Origin: Lysobacter sp. cf310
GTDB taxonomy: Bacteria; Pseudomonadota; Gammaproteobacteria; Xanthomonadales; Xanthomonadaceae
Direction of reading: 5' to 3'
Assembly (NCBI RefSeq): GCF_900114355.1
Contig: NZ_FOSS01000003.1
Span: 183,215 to 247,214, forward strand
DNA: 64,000 nt
Within the stretch, counting starts at the first letter, position 1, and the number at the start of each line of letters is the position of its first letter. The notes beneath the pieces are model-generated. The model saw only the letters and a program-made list of their open reading frames with translations. It was not told the origin of the DNA and searched no databases. Made by a program: the position numbers and the translations under genes. Below, one piece after another: positions 44,695-53,637 of this stretch.

Positions 44695-45621
44695 TCATGG
44701 CGACGGCAGGTGCGGCTGCAGGCGCGCGTCGGCGACCGCCTCTGCGGGCGCCGAGCCTTTCCATTTCCACAGCACCAGGATCAGGGCCGCGTCCACGACC
44801 ACCGCGAAGATGCTGGCTTCCGGGCCGAAGCTGCCACCGGTCACCCACTGCGGCCGGTCCAGCAACTGCGGATGGAACCAGCCCGCGTGCGCGAAGCCGC
44901 TGACGTCGAAGCCCAGCAGATAGCCCTGCGCCCAGTTCCAACCCAGGTGGATACCGACCGGCATGGCCAGGCTGCGCGTGCGCAGGTAGGCCAGGCCCAA
45001 CAGGATCGCCCCCAGGAACAGCTCGATCGTCGCCCAGACCAGGGTGCTGCCCTGCATGTCCGGATTGCCCCAATGGCTGCTCGCGAACGCCAAGCCCAAG
45101 ACCAGTTGCGCCCCCCATACGCCGACGCCGGCGATCAGTCGTTGAAAGACGAAACCTCGGAACAAGGTCTCCTCGAACAAGGCCACGAACAGGAAGATGT
45201 AGGCGCCGTAGGCCAACAGACCGAGGCTGCGCGCCGGGTCCAGTTGCAGCCGCACGCCGCCGACCGCCCAGATCATCGCGACCGCGAGCACGGCCGTCGC
45301 CAGGCCCAGGAAAGAACCCACGCCCAGTTCCCGGGCCCAGCGCCCGTTCAAGACGAAACCGATGCTGGACAAGGGCTCCCTGCGCAGGCGCACACAGATC
45401 CAGGTGACCAGCAACAGGAAGGCGAAGCGCAGCGGTTCCAGGGACTCCTGCGACACACCCCAGCCCTGCAGCGTCCGGCTCACCGGGGTGTAGACGAAGC
45501 GGCTGCCGAACATCAGCGCGGCGAAGATCAGGATCCACCAGCCATTGCGCACGCGTCCGTTCGAGTCGAGAAATAGGCGTTTCAAGGGAGCCTCGGGGCG
45601 ATGTGGGGTGATGCCAGGCAC
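44695..45621 (-). CDS. CPBP-family intramembrane metalloprotease
   Basis: The 308-aa membrane protein has about eight hydrophobic segments and the CPBP (Abi) motifs: FEETLFRGFVFQRL with the EExxxR pattern, LAFASSHWGN with the motif-2 His and PVGIHLGWNWAQG with the motif-3 His. Such enzymes cleave prenylated or membrane peptides and are often immunity or stress factors. The N-terminus before residue 13 (MPGITPHRPEAP) may not be translated. An 18-bp perfect palindrome lies 35 bases upstream of the ATG and probably controls it. Confidence 0.85.
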   Translation of the reverse strand: MPGITPHRPEAPLKRLFLDSNGRVRNGWWILIFAALMFGSRFVYTPVSRTLQGWGVSQESLEPLRFAFLLLVTWICVRLRREPLSSIGFVLNGRWARELGVGSFLGLATAVLAVAMIWAVGGVRLQLDPARSLGLLAYGAYIFLFVALFEETLFRGFVFQRLIAGVGVWGAQLVLGLAFASSHWGNPDMQGSTLVWATIELFLGAILLGLAYLRTRSLAMPVGIHLGWNWAQGYLLGFDVSGFAHAGWFHPQLLDRPQWVTGGSFGPEASIFAVVVDAALILVLWKWKGSAPAEAVADARLQPHLPSP

Positions 45622-45655
45622 GCGCTCGCGATGATCGGGATCGTGTCGGCGAATA

Positions 45656-45673
45656 TATCTTCATATGAAGATA
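45656..45673. promoter_or_regulatory. 18-bp perfect palindrome upstream of the CPBP protease gene
   Basis: TATCTTCATATGAAGATA is a perfect inverted repeat in otherwise GC-rich DNA, 35 bases before the protease ATG on the minus strand. A TTTACA box on that strand lies just upstream of it, so the palindrome falls where the -10 box would be. This fits an operator for a dimeric repressor; no candidate regulator gene adjoins it. Confidence 0.65.
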
Positions 45674-45875
45674 CTCGATGTAAACACTATTCCACGAGGC
45701 CCGCAACTGACCCTGGTCATGACCGGGAACGAGGCCACGCATGCGTCGGCGGGCCGCCGGGCGACGTGCCCACGCGGCAGCCGTTCCGAGCCAGCGGGCG
45801 TGCATCCGGCGACGGGCGTGGCCAGGCGGGGCTGCGCCGCGATCGAGAGACCGCTTCGGTGCGCGGTCTACACCT

Positions 45876-46697
45876 TTAACGGCGCAGGGCCGCCTCGCAC
45901 AGGCGCGCGATCACGCGGGCGCCCTCCTGCGCGTCCTGCTCGTTGGCCGGCGAAAACTCGGTCAGGGTCAGGCCGACCAGATCGCCGGCATCGGCGATGC
46001 GGCGCACCAGGGCGACTGCGTCGTCGATGCGCAGGTCGCCATCGGTATAGGCCAGATAGGGGAACTCGGCCGGTTCGAGCACGTCGAGATCGAAGTGGAT
46101 GTGCACCGGGCCGTTGGGGAGCCGCGCCGGATCCAGGGTCTGCAGGTCCAATTCGCGCCGCAGGGCCCAGTCGCCGTCGTCGCCGACGTGGATGCCGAAG
46201 TAGCGAAAGCGGGCGGGATCGATCGGCGCGCTCAACAGCGCCCGCATCGGCGCGGGCGCGCGACCGAGGATGGCCGCGACGGGCATGCCGTGAAAGCTGC
46301 CGCTGGGCGAGGTTTCGGGCGTGTTCGCATCGAGATGGGCGTCGATCCAGATCACGCTCAGACCCGGATGGACGCGATGCAGATAGTCGATCACCGCGAT
46401 GTCGACCGCGCAGTCGCCGCCGGCGGTCAATACGCGCCTGGCGCCCGAGCGCGCCAGCAGTTCCTGGGCGTCGCGGAACTGCTCGAGGATCGCGTTCCAA
46501 CGGCGTACGCCGTGGCCATCGCCCTCGGCTGTGCTCACCGGCACCTGCTGCGCCAAGGGCGCGAACCGTGCGCAGACCGCGGCGGCCGCGACAGCGCCGC
46601 GCGCCAGATGCTGATGGCGTCCGGAACCTTGCCACTGCGGGTAGGCCAGGGCCAGGTCGAAGGCATTGGAATTGGGCTGCACAGGTTTCACTCCCAC
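45876..46697 (-). CDS. Arginase-family (ureohydrolase) protein
   Basis: The 273-aa protein has the ureohydrolase fold with metal motifs WIDAHLDANTPE (DAHxD) and HFDLDVLEP (DxD), and SFHGMPVA between them. The usual GGDH motif reads GGDCAVD here, so the first metal-ligand His is replaced by Cys. One Mn site may be altered, or the enzyme may act on a guanidino substrate other than arginine. It stands alone between the CPBP gene and a small secreted protein gene. Confidence 0.82.
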   Translation of the reverse strand: MGVKPVQPNSNAFDLALAYPQWQGSGRHQHLARGAVAAAAVCARFAPLAQQVPVSTAEGDGHGVRRWNAILEQFRDAQELLARSGARRVLTAGGDCAVDIAVIDYLHRVHPGLSVIWIDAHLDANTPETSPSGSFHGMPVAAILGRAPAPMRALLSAPIDPARFRYFGIHVGDDGDWALRRELDLQTLDPARLPNGPVHIHFDLDVLEPAEFPYLAYTDGDLRIDDAVALVRRIADAGDLVGLTLTEFSPANEQDAQEGARVIARLCEAALRR

Positions 46698-46751
46698 CAG
46701 GATCGATTGCGCGCCACGGCCGGATCGCAGCGCAGCCGCTTGCGGAGCCGA

Positions 46752-47168
46752 CTACTTGCAGGCGTCGTACACACTGTCGTTCAAGGCCCTGCGCGCGTCG
46801 TAGCCTACGTCGTCGTTGTGCTGACGCAGAATGGCCTCGCGTCGGGCCTTGGCCGCCGCGCAGGCGTCGGTTGCGGCCGGCGACGGTGCGTAGGCGGCGC
46901 TGGCCCGCGAACCGTCGGTGCCGGCCAGGCGCGATAAGTACCGCGAATCCGCCTCGCCTTGTTTACGCCGATAGTGGCGCCGCCACAACTCGTCGTTGCT
47001 GGGCGGCGGCGCCGGGGTCGCGTCCCAGGACTTCACCGCCTTCTGCGCAGGCGCGCAGGGCTCGCTTTGATAACTGACCGCCCCGCCCTTGCCCACGCAC
47101 TTGTGCACGCTTTGGCCCTGGGCCGTGCCGGCGAACGCCAGCAACAGGCATGCGAGTCCGATTCGCAT
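46752..47168 (-). CDS. Small secreted DUF4124-like protein (paralogue 2)
   Basis: The 138-aa protein has a signal peptide (about 1-18) and the HKCVGKGGAVSYQSEPC motif. It shares KSWDATPAPPPSNDELWRR, ADSRYLSRLAGT and the end LNDSVYDACK with the copy at 27851 and less closely with that at 54504. Four cysteines are conserved at the ends and in the middle. Its GC content is as high as the genes around it. Function unknown; probably periplasmic. Confidence 0.82.
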   Translation of the reverse strand: MRIGLACLLLAFAGTAQGQSVHKCVGKGGAVSYQSEPCAPAQKAVKSWDATPAPPPSNDELWRRHYRRKQGEADSRYLSRLAGTDGSRASAAYAPSPAATDACAAAKARREAILRQHNDDVGYDARRALNDSVYDACK

Positions 47169-47337
47169 ACATCACCCCCTGGTGGATGCCTGCAGGCTAG
47201 CAGACCCCGGCCCGCGCCCCAGGCAGGCACCACCGCGGCCCAGGGCCTGAATGTTCCGCCATCGGCCGTGGCGGCCCATGCCCGACCGCCCCGGAGCGAC
47301 GCGATACTAGGGGCCGACGACCCATCCGGAGTTCCGC

Positions 47338-47838
47338 ATGCGCAATGTGTTGCTGGCCGCCCTGTTGCTGCCGTGGTGCGCGTCCGCCGCCGAGGCCACG
47401 CCGGAGCAAGCCGTGTCGGCCTTGTGGCGCGCCTCGTCCAATGACGCGGGAGGCAGCGCGGACCTGGCCACGCTGGAACGGTTGTTCCATGCGGACGCGG
47501 TGGTGTTCGGCGGCCGCTACAAGGACGACGGCCCGGTGGTCCGGCGTTGGTCCGCGGCGGACTTCCTGAAGACTTTTCAAGGCATCCGCGCGCAGGGCTT
47601 TCACGAATGCGAGGTCTCGCGCACCCTGCACACCTACGACCGGTTCGCGGTCGCTTACAGCGTGGTCGAATCCCGCGCCGATCCGAACGCGCCGCGCGCC
47701 GACTTCGTCGGCGTCAACAGCGTCCAGCTCTACAAGGTGGGCACGCAGTGGCAGGTGCTGTCCTTGTACTACCACGTCGAGAAGCCGGGGCTGCCGATTC
47801 CGATCGGAACCGGGCGCTCGGGACGGTGCATCGACTAG
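47338..47838 (+). CDS. Secreted NTF2-like protein
   Basis: The 166-aa protein has a signal peptide (about 1-18, ending CASAAEA) and one NTF2/SnoaL-like domain: LERLFHADAVVFGGRYKD near the start, the FHECEVSRTLHTYDRFAVAYSVVES strand pair (residues about 87-112) and QLYKVGTQWQVLSLYYHVE at the end. The fold serves ligand binding or simple catalysis; no catalytic residues can be assigned. Single gene. Confidence 0.75.
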   Translation: MRNVLLAALLLPWCASAAEATPEQAVSALWRASSNDAGGSADLATLERLFHADAVVFGGRYKDDGPVVRRWSAADFLKTFQGIRAQGFHECEVSRTLHTYDRFAVAYSVVESRADPNAPRADFVGVNSVQLYKVGTQWQVLSLYYHVEKPGLPIPIGTGRSGRCID

Positions 47839-47878
47839 AGCCCTGGCCAACGAGGTGGCCCACGGCCCGGTGCGGTCC

Positions 47879-48493
47879 TCAATCCGGCAACAGGCGCCAG
47901 TCCGAGTCTTGCAGATGGAAGCGCATCGGCTTGGAGCCCTTGCCGGAGCCCGGGCTATGCAACTGCGCATCGCACTCGACCGCGCCGCTGTCGCGGTCCA
48001 GGTCGCAGGACTCCAGTGCGGTGACCTCGAGCGCGAGCGCTAACTCGCGGTACTCGGCGGCGCGCCGCGCATCCGCTGCGCGAGAGCCCAGCTCGTCCAG
48101 GTGCGCGCGCACCAGCGCCTGCGCCTGCGCCAGAGTCGGTTGCGGCGCCTCGATGTCGGACTGCTTGATCAGCCGCCAGCCCGAACCGTCCAGGCTGAAG
48201 GCGAAGACCTGATAGCTGTCGCGCATCGGCGCTTCGATCTTGACGATGCAGGCGGTCTGCGCCGCGTCCCGCGACTGACAGGCTTGCACGGCCGAGAATC
48301 TCAGCGATTCCAGCAAAGCCTGGCCTAGCGGCGACGCCGGCGCGCCGTTTTCGGCCCGTTCCGCGTCCAGCGACGCGCGCAGAGCCGCATTCGCCTGATC
48401 CAGGGTCGGCGCGGCATCCAGGGCCAAGGCCTGACCCGAGGCGAGCGAGACAGCGAGCAAAGCGCAGCGGCCTGCGAGCGCGGTGAGCGACAT
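47879..48493 (-). CDS. Secreted protein with an internal tandem duplication
   Basis: The ATG at 48493 opens a clear signal peptide (about 1-25), giving 204 aa; a longer frame upstream would bury it. The mature part has two similar halves. PTLDQANAALRASLDAE (29-45) aligns with PTLAQAQALVRAHLDEL (119-135), the two-Cys stretch at 70-85 with that at 160-177, and SLDGSGWRLI with HLQDSDWRLL at each end. Each half is about 85 residues. I recognise no named domain. Confidence 0.75.
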   Translation of the reverse strand: MSLTALAGRCALLAVSLASGQALALDAAPTLDQANAALRASLDAERAENGAPASPLGQALLESLRFSAVQACQSRDAAQTACIVKIEAPMRDSYQVFAFSLDGSGWRLIKQSDIEAPQPTLAQAQALVRAHLDELGSRAADARRAAEYRELALALEVTALESCDLDRDSGAVECDAQLHSPGSGKGSKPMRFHLQDSDWRLLPD

Positions 48494-48725
48494 TCGGGGG
48501 CGATTCCGTGAGGCGGACCTGGGCCGCGGGCTTCGTAGTCTAAGGGCAAGGCGCAATAACCCCAGGACCAGACGGTTACATCGCCCGCGTAACCGATGCG
48601 ACTGTCAAGCCTCTTGAGTTCACCGCCGTCCGACCTAGTCGCGCCGTGATCGCCGCAAGGTCGCGGCGCTACCATGCAGGCGCACTAGCCGCGGTTCCGA
48701 TCCGCTAACGACGAATGGAAGGCCC

Positions 48726-49643
48726 ATGCGCGCCACACTCCTGCTCCTGACGACTACCTCCCTGCTGTTGCTCACCGCCGCCGCACCGGTCCGGCACGGC
48801 CCTGAAATACGCGTCGGCGACGTCGAGCGGTTCTACGAGATCTACGACAAAGCCGGCGGCAAACCGAGCGCGGAAGTGCTGCAGCGCGACTATCTGGACC
48901 AAGGCAGTCCCGGCCTGCTCGAGTTCGCACGCATGCGCAGGATCACCGGCGAACGCATCGCGACCATGATCGCCGAGCGCCCCGCCCTGTACACCGAGGC
49001 CAAGCGCTGCGTGGATGTGCTGCCTTCGGTGGAGGCCCGGCTGGGCACGGCGCTGGCCAAGCTCAGCGAGTACTACCCGCCCACGCGCTTCCCGCCGGTG
49101 ACCCTGGCGATCGGTCGCGGCAAACCGGTCGGCACCGCGAACGCCAGCGGCGTGATGATCGGGCTGGAGTCCCTATGCGCGGTGGACTTCCTCAACCCCA
49201 ACCTGGAAGACCGCTTCGTCTATGTGATCGCGCACGAGTATGCGCACGCGCTGCAGCCGGCGGCGCAGGTCGAGGATGCCAACACCACGGTGCTCAAGGC
49301 CGCGCTGATCGAAGGCGGCGCCGAGTTCGTGGGCGAGCTGATCTCCGGCTCGGTCGGCTACAGCCATCTGCGCGGCGCGACGCGCGGCAAGGAGCTGGCG
49401 CTGGAAACCGCGTTTGTGGCCGACCAGGACCAGAAGGCCGAGGGCTCGGCCTGGCTCTACAACGGCGTGGGCACCCCCGAGCGTCCGGGCGACCTGGGCT
49501 ACTGGGTCGGCTACCGCATCGCCAAGGCTTACTACCGCCAAGCCAAGGACAAGCGCGCCGCGGTACGCGAGATCATCGAGCTCGACGACGCCAAGGCCTT
49601 CCTGGCCAAGAGCGGCTGGACGCCGGGCATGCAGCTGGATTGA
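48726..49643 (+). CDS. Secreted predicted Zn-dependent protease (DUF2268-like)
   Basis: The 305-aa protein has an N-terminal signal (about 1-20). The metalloprotease motif is VIAHEYAHALQP (HExxH), with LIEGGAEFVGELISG following as the third-ligand helix, as in DUF2268-type proteases. AIGRGKPVGTANASG is the upstream strand. LGYWVGYRIAKAYY near the end is typical of the family. Envelope or extracellular action is likely; the target is unknown. Confidence 0.82.
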   Translation: MRATLLLLTTTSLLLLTAAAPVRHGPEIRVGDVERFYEIYDKAGGKPSAEVLQRDYLDQGSPGLLEFARMRRITGERIATMIAERPALYTEAKRCVDVLPSVEARLGTALAKLSEYYPPTRFPPVTLAIGRGKPVGTANASGVMIGLESLCAVDFLNPNLEDRFVYVIAHEYAHALQPAAQVEDANTTVLKAALIEGGAEFVGELISGSVGYSHLRGATRGKELALETAFVADQDQKAEGSAWLYNGVGTPERPGDLGYWVGYRIAKAYYRQAKDKRAAVREIIELDDAKAFLAKSGWTPGMQLD

Positions 49644-49695
49644 CGCATCGGCCCGAGGTCGGCGCGCGGGCAGCGCGCCGATCGCCAACGGCGAA

Positions 49696-50364
49696 TCAGG
49701 CATTGGCGTCCTCGGCGAAGCCCTTGACCAGCAGCCAGCACAGCAGCGTGAAATAGGCCAAGGCCAGCGGCAGCAACAAGGGATAGACCACCGGCAGCCC
49801 GAACAAGGGGCGGCTGACGCTGTACATCTGGATCGCCGCGGCGGCGATGCCGACCGCCGCGAGCGCGCGCGGCACCAGCCGGGCGCGAAACAGGAACGCG
49901 AACAGGACCAACACGCTCGTGCCGCCGACCAGCACGTCCATGAAGTGGATGCTGTTGCGCAGACCGGTCAAGAGCTTCCTGGCCGGCAGGAACAGCTCGC
50001 TCGCCTGCGGGCCGGCCGCGGTGTAGGCCTCGCTCAAGCTGCGGAACGCGACCAGGGTGGAACATTCGATCAACGAGATCGCCAGCGCGGCCACTACCAG
50101 CCCGAAGTAGTAGCGAGTGATCGCCGGATGCCGGTGACGGAAGTGGGTGGACACCAGGGTGGCCGCCCACAGCGTCAGCAGGCTGGTGCTCAGCCCGATC
50201 AGGGCGATCAGGCCGATCCGGTACGGATGCTGGGCCGCGTTCACCAGCAGACCCTCGCCGGCGAACAGATCGGTCTGCAGTTTGAAGTTCGAATACAGGC
50301 CGATGGCGAAACTGAGCAGCATGCTCGCGCCGATCCAGCGTCCTACGTTGGTGATGTTGTTCAT
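49696..50364 (-). CDS. DUF4386-like multi-pass membrane protein
   Basis: The ATG at 50364 gives a 222-aa protein with about six membrane helices. The N-terminus (NITNVGRWIGASMLLSFAIG) and the RNSIHFMDVLVGGTSVLVLF segment fit the DUF4386 family. The role of that family is unknown. It is convergent with the protease gene to its left; 140 bases separate it from the MazF-like gene. Confidence 0.8.
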   Translation of the reverse strand: MNNITNVGRWIGASMLLSFAIGLYSNFKLQTDLFAGEGLLVNAAQHPYRIGLIALIGLSTSLLTLWAATLVSTHFRHRHPAITRYYFGLVVAALAISLIECSTLVAFRSLSEAYTAAGPQASELFLPARKLLTGLRNSIHFMDVLVGGTSVLVLFAFLFRARLVPRALAAVGIAAAAIQMYSVSRPLFGLPVVYPLLLPLALAYFTLLCWLLVKGFAEDANA

Positions 50365-50504
50365 CGCGTCCCCTCGTTCCCCGCCATGCCGGCGCTGCCC
50401 ACTGTCGGCGCAGGTCGCGGCGGCGTACAAGCGCGACAGCGACGGGCGACGGCGAGGACGGGACGGGCGACGCCGGGACGCGATGGACGGCGCGTATCGC
50501 TGGC

Positions 50505-50900
50505 TCAGCGTCGGAAGAACGAAGCCTGCAGGAAGCGCATGCCGGCCAGGATCTGGGCGACGCGCTCGTCCGACAGACTGCCGATGCGCTCGCCCAGACG
50601 CGTCTTGTAGACGGTCGACACCTGCGAGACCACCACCACGCTGCGCTTGCTCAAGCCACCCTCGTCCGGCTCCAGCAGCACGTTGCCCGGCTCGCTGGCA
50701 CGGTTCAAGTTGGAGCTCAGGGCGCAGACCACCACCGTACCGATGCGCGAGTGATTGAAGACATCGTCCTGCACGACCACGTGCGGATGCGGCACGCCGG
50801 GGATCGAGCCTTTCGAAGGATCCGACGGCAGCCAGAACAGCTCGCCGCGGTTGATGACGCGGGCGTCGAACCCGTTCGGGGCCTCTGGCTCTCGATCCAT
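50505..50900 (-). CDS. PemK/MazF-family toxin-like protein without visible antitoxin
   Basis: The 131-aa protein has the MazF fold: NRGELFWLPSDPSKGSIPG, then HPHVVVQDDVFNHSRIGTVVVCAL, quoted as HPHVVVQDDVFN with the Ser/Thr-rich strand after it, and LSKRSVVVVSQVSTVYKTRL. MazF proteins are mRNA endoribonucleases. No antitoxin-sized gene precedes it within 290 bases on this strand or follows it, so it is either a solitary member or its antitoxin is elsewhere. Confidence 0.82.
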   Translation of the reverse strand: MDREPEAPNGFDARVINRGELFWLPSDPSKGSIPGVPHPHVVVQDDVFNHSRIGTVVVCALSSNLNRASEPGNVLLEPDEGGLSKRSVVVVSQVSTVYKTRLGERIGSLSDERVAQILAGMRFLQASFFRR

Positions 50901-51195
50901 GTGCTGCGCTACCGGTGATGAGGCTGCGATGAGGAGGTGCTGGCCCCCGATGCGGGAGCATCGCGAGAGAGAATACTAGGCCGGCCACCGGAGCGCGGCG
51001 GCAAGGCTTCCGGCGCCGGCCTTGGCCGGCGTCTCGGTCGTCGGCCCCAATCTGTCGCACGCCTGGATCGGATCGGCCTCGCAGGCTGGGCGTCCATCGT
51101 CTCTACCCGGCCGGCATTCCGAAGTGGCGGCAATCCCGAAGCATTGCCGGCCACCAACTTCCGCTAGGCTTTCGGCAAATCCGGGAACACGCACG

Positions 51196-52212
51196 ATGCG
51201 ATCGATCGACGCAACTTACGGCTCCAACGAGGACGGGCTGATCTGGGGCTACCGGTTCGCGCCGGGTCAGGCCGCGCAGGCCATCGGCACCGATGCGGTG
51301 GCGGCGTTCCTGACCGCGCAGAGCCAGGCGCCCACCGGCGAGTTCCTGTGGCTGCATTTCTCGCTCTCCAACCAGGGCGCGGAACGCTATCTGCGGCGCG
51401 TGCTGGACCTGCCCGAGGCTTTCTTCGAATCGCTGGGCAGCCAGGTCGGTTCGACCCGTCTGGAACAGGACGACGACGCGCTGATCGCGGTGATCCACGA
51501 TGTCCTGTTCGAATCCAGCTTCGACGCCTCCGAGGTCGGCACCACCAGCCTGTGCATCAATCCGCGCCTGATCGTGAGCGCGCGCCTGCGCCCCCTGCGC
51601 TCGGTCGACCGCTTGCGCGCGGCCGTGCGCGCGGGCCAGCCGTTCCGCTCGCCGGTGGAACTGCTCGCGCATCTGTTGCGCGACCAGGCCAATGTGCTCA
51701 GCGACATCCTGCGCAAGTCGACCGTGCGCGTGGACGGCATCGAGGACCGCCTGCTGGCCAATCGCATCGCCAGCGACCGCACCGAGCTGGGTTCGCTGCG
51801 GCGTTCGCTGGTACGCCTGCAGCGCCTGATGGCGCCGGAGCCGACCGCGCTGTTCCGGCTGCTGAACCGTCCGCCCGCCTGGGTCGGCCGCGACGACGTG
51901 CAGGACCTGCAACAGGCGGCCGAGGAGTTCTCCACCGCCATCGGCGACTCGGCCGCGCTGGTCGAACGCGTGAAGTTGATCCAGGAAGAACTGGCGGCGC
52001 TGGTCAACGAGCAGACCGGCCGCAGCCTGTTCGTGCTGACCGTGGTCACGGTGCTGGCCTTGCCGGTCAATCTGGTCGCGGGCCTGTTCGGCATGAACGT
52101 GGGCGGCGTTCCGCTGTCGGCGCACGGCCATGGCTTCGCGATCGTGGTCACCGCCCTGGTGGTGCTGACCGCGGTGCTGGCCTATCTGGCGTTCGGCCGC
52201 AAGCGGGATTGA
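51196..52212 (+). CDS. CorA/ZntB-family metal ion transporter
   Basis: The ATG at 51196 (338 aa) is the first plausible start, with the family pattern GLIWGYRFAPGQAAQ. A long cytosolic part with coiled helices leads to two C-terminal membrane segments: VLTVVTVLALPVNLVAGLF followed by the signature loop GMNVGGVP, then IVVTALVVLTAVLAYLAF and a basic end. ZntB-type rather than CorA-type is suggested by the loop and the N-terminal domain. It would transport Zn or Mg. Confidence 0.88.
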   Translation: MRSIDATYGSNEDGLIWGYRFAPGQAAQAIGTDAVAAFLTAQSQAPTGEFLWLHFSLSNQGAERYLRRVLDLPEAFFESLGSQVGSTRLEQDDDALIAVIHDVLFESSFDASEVGTTSLCINPRLIVSARLRPLRSVDRLRAAVRAGQPFRSPVELLAHLLRDQANVLSDILRKSTVRVDGIEDRLLANRIASDRTELGSLRRSLVRLQRLMAPEPTALFRLLNRPPAWVGRDDVQDLQQAAEEFSTAIGDSAALVERVKLIQEELAALVNEQTGRSLFVLTVVTVLALPVNLVAGLFGMNVGGVPLSAHGHGFAIVVTALVVLTAVLAYLAFGRKRD

Positions 52213-52225
52213 GGGCAGCCCGCAC

Positions 52226-52957
52226 TCAGCGGATCGGGAAGTCGTAGGCGGTGTCGGGCGTGGGCTCGGGCTTGTAGGTGTAGTGCCACCATTCCAGCGG
52301 ATAGTTGACGAAACCCTCGCGCGCCATCGCGGCCAGCAGGCGCTGGCGGTGCTCGCGTTGGGCGGTGCTGGCCCCGGGCCACTCGGTATGGGCGGAGACA
52401 TCGAAGTAGTCGAACGGCGTGCCCATGTCCAAGGGCGTGCAGCTGTCCGCGTCGTCCGCCGAGGCGCAACGCATCAGGGTGAGGTCCAGCGTGGCGCCGC
52501 GGCTGTGGCCGGAGGTCGGCGAGATGTAGTCGCCGAGCAGGGCGCGCTTGTCCAACCGGGGGTAATACGCGGCCTTGGTGGACTGGTCTCGCAGGTCGCC
52601 CGCCCAGGCCACGAAGTCGCCGACCGCACGCGCCGGACGATAGCAGTCGAAGACTTTCAGTCGCAGGCCTTCGCCGCGCAGGCTGCGCTCCACGCGCTGC
52701 AAGGCTTGCGCGACCGAGCGCAACAGGTAGCAACGCGCCGCGCCATAGCCTTGGACCGGGCGGCCGACGAAATTGTCGGCGGAGGCATAGCGGATGTCCT
52801 GGGCCAGATCCGGCACCAGTGCGCGCACATCGACCATGCCGGCCGCATCCGCATCGGCTGCGGGCGAGAGTCGCGGTGCGACCGCGGCCTCAGGCGTCGA
52901 CGTCGATACGCAGCCGGACAGGGCCAGCGTCAGCAGGAGCAAGGTGGCGATGCGCAT
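52226..52957 (-). CDS. D-Ala-D-Ala dipeptidase-like lipoprotein (VanX/M15D)
   Basis: The 243-aa protein has a lipobox LALSGC (Cys at about 16) and a VanX-type domain. YRPARAVGDF, SGHSRGATLDLTL (the SxHxxGxxxD Zn motif) and the LEWWHYTY end with the catalytic Glu and third His are present. In Gram-negatives such enzymes cleave D-Ala-D-Ala or wall fragments. It would sit on the outer-membrane inner face. It converges with the ZntB-like gene. Confidence 0.9.
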   Translation of the reverse strand: MRIATLLLLTLALSGCVSTSTPEAAVAPRLSPAADADAAGMVDVRALVPDLAQDIRYASADNFVGRPVQGYGAARCYLLRSVAQALQRVERSLRGEGLRLKVFDCYRPARAVGDFVAWAGDLRDQSTKAAYYPRLDKRALLGDYISPTSGHSRGATLDLTLMRCASADDADSCTPLDMGTPFDYFDVSAHTEWPGASTAQREHRQRLLAAMAREGFVNYPLEWWHYTYKPEPTPDTAYDFPIR

Positions 52958-53023
52958 GGGCGAGTAGATAAAGGATCCGGCCCGCGACCGCGGCAGCGGT
53001 CGTGGGCGCGGGCCCGCTTAGCC

Positions 53024-53626
53024 TCAGTACACCGCGAAATCGGCGCGGCAGCCGTTTTCGACCCAGATCGTGTTGCGCTCCACGCCCCAGTTCTGGCCGT
53101 ACTGGCAATAGGTCTTGCTGAGCTGGCGCTGCACCTCGACGTGGCCGCGACCGTAGAACGGGCAGCGCACGTAGTTGTTGTCGTTGGACTCGCAGCGCAC
53201 GGTGTTGCTGGGCTGGTAGTAGTTGCCGCCGTTGTAGCGGTCGTCGTCGTAGTAGCGGTCGCGATCGCGGTCCTTCTTGTTCTTGTTGGCCAGGATCGCG
53301 GCGCCGATCAGGCCCACCACCACCGCGCCGGCGACGGCATTGGAATTGTCGTGGCCCGAGGACTGGTAGTCGCCGACGTTGAACTCGGCGCGGCAGCCGT
53401 TGGTCACCCAGACCCGGTTACGGTCGTAACCCCAGGTGTCGTTCTGCCAGCAGCCCGAGGAGCTGAGCTGGCGCGACAGGGTGACGCCACCGCGGGTGTC
53501 GACCGGGCAACTCTTGTACTGGCCGTTGCTGGACTCGCAACGCACGGTTTGCCCCGCGTAGGCGCTCTGCCCCAGGGAGGGAACGACCAGGGCGAGGACG
53601 AGGACGCTGCTGACGAATCGTTTCAT
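53024..53626 (-). CDS. Protein with two DUF3011 domains flanking a Gly-rich segment
   Basis: The ATG at 53626 gives 200 aa with a signal peptide (about 1-24). Two similar Cys-rich domains of about 60 residues follow: TVRCESSNGQYKSCP ... VWVTNGCRAEF and TVRCESNDNNYVRCP ... IWVENGCRADF, each with four cysteines. Between them is a hydrophobic Gly/Ala segment (AVVVGLIGAAILANKNKK) and an Asp/Arg/Tyr-rich run. The family is secreted and of unknown function. The EF-hand gene lies 11 bases upstream, so the two are co-transcribed. Confidence 0.85.
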   Translation of the reverse strand: MKRFVSSVLVLALVVPSLGQSAYAGQTVRCESSNGQYKSCPVDTRGGVTLSRQLSSSGCWQNDTWGYDRNRVWVTNGCRAEFNVGDYQSSGHDNSNAVAGAVVVGLIGAAILANKNKKDRDRDRYYDDDRYNGGNYYQPSNTVRCESNDNNYVRCPFYGRGHVEVQRQLSKTYCQYGQNWGVERNTIWVENGCRADFAVY

Positions 53627-53637
53627 GGTCGTCTCCT

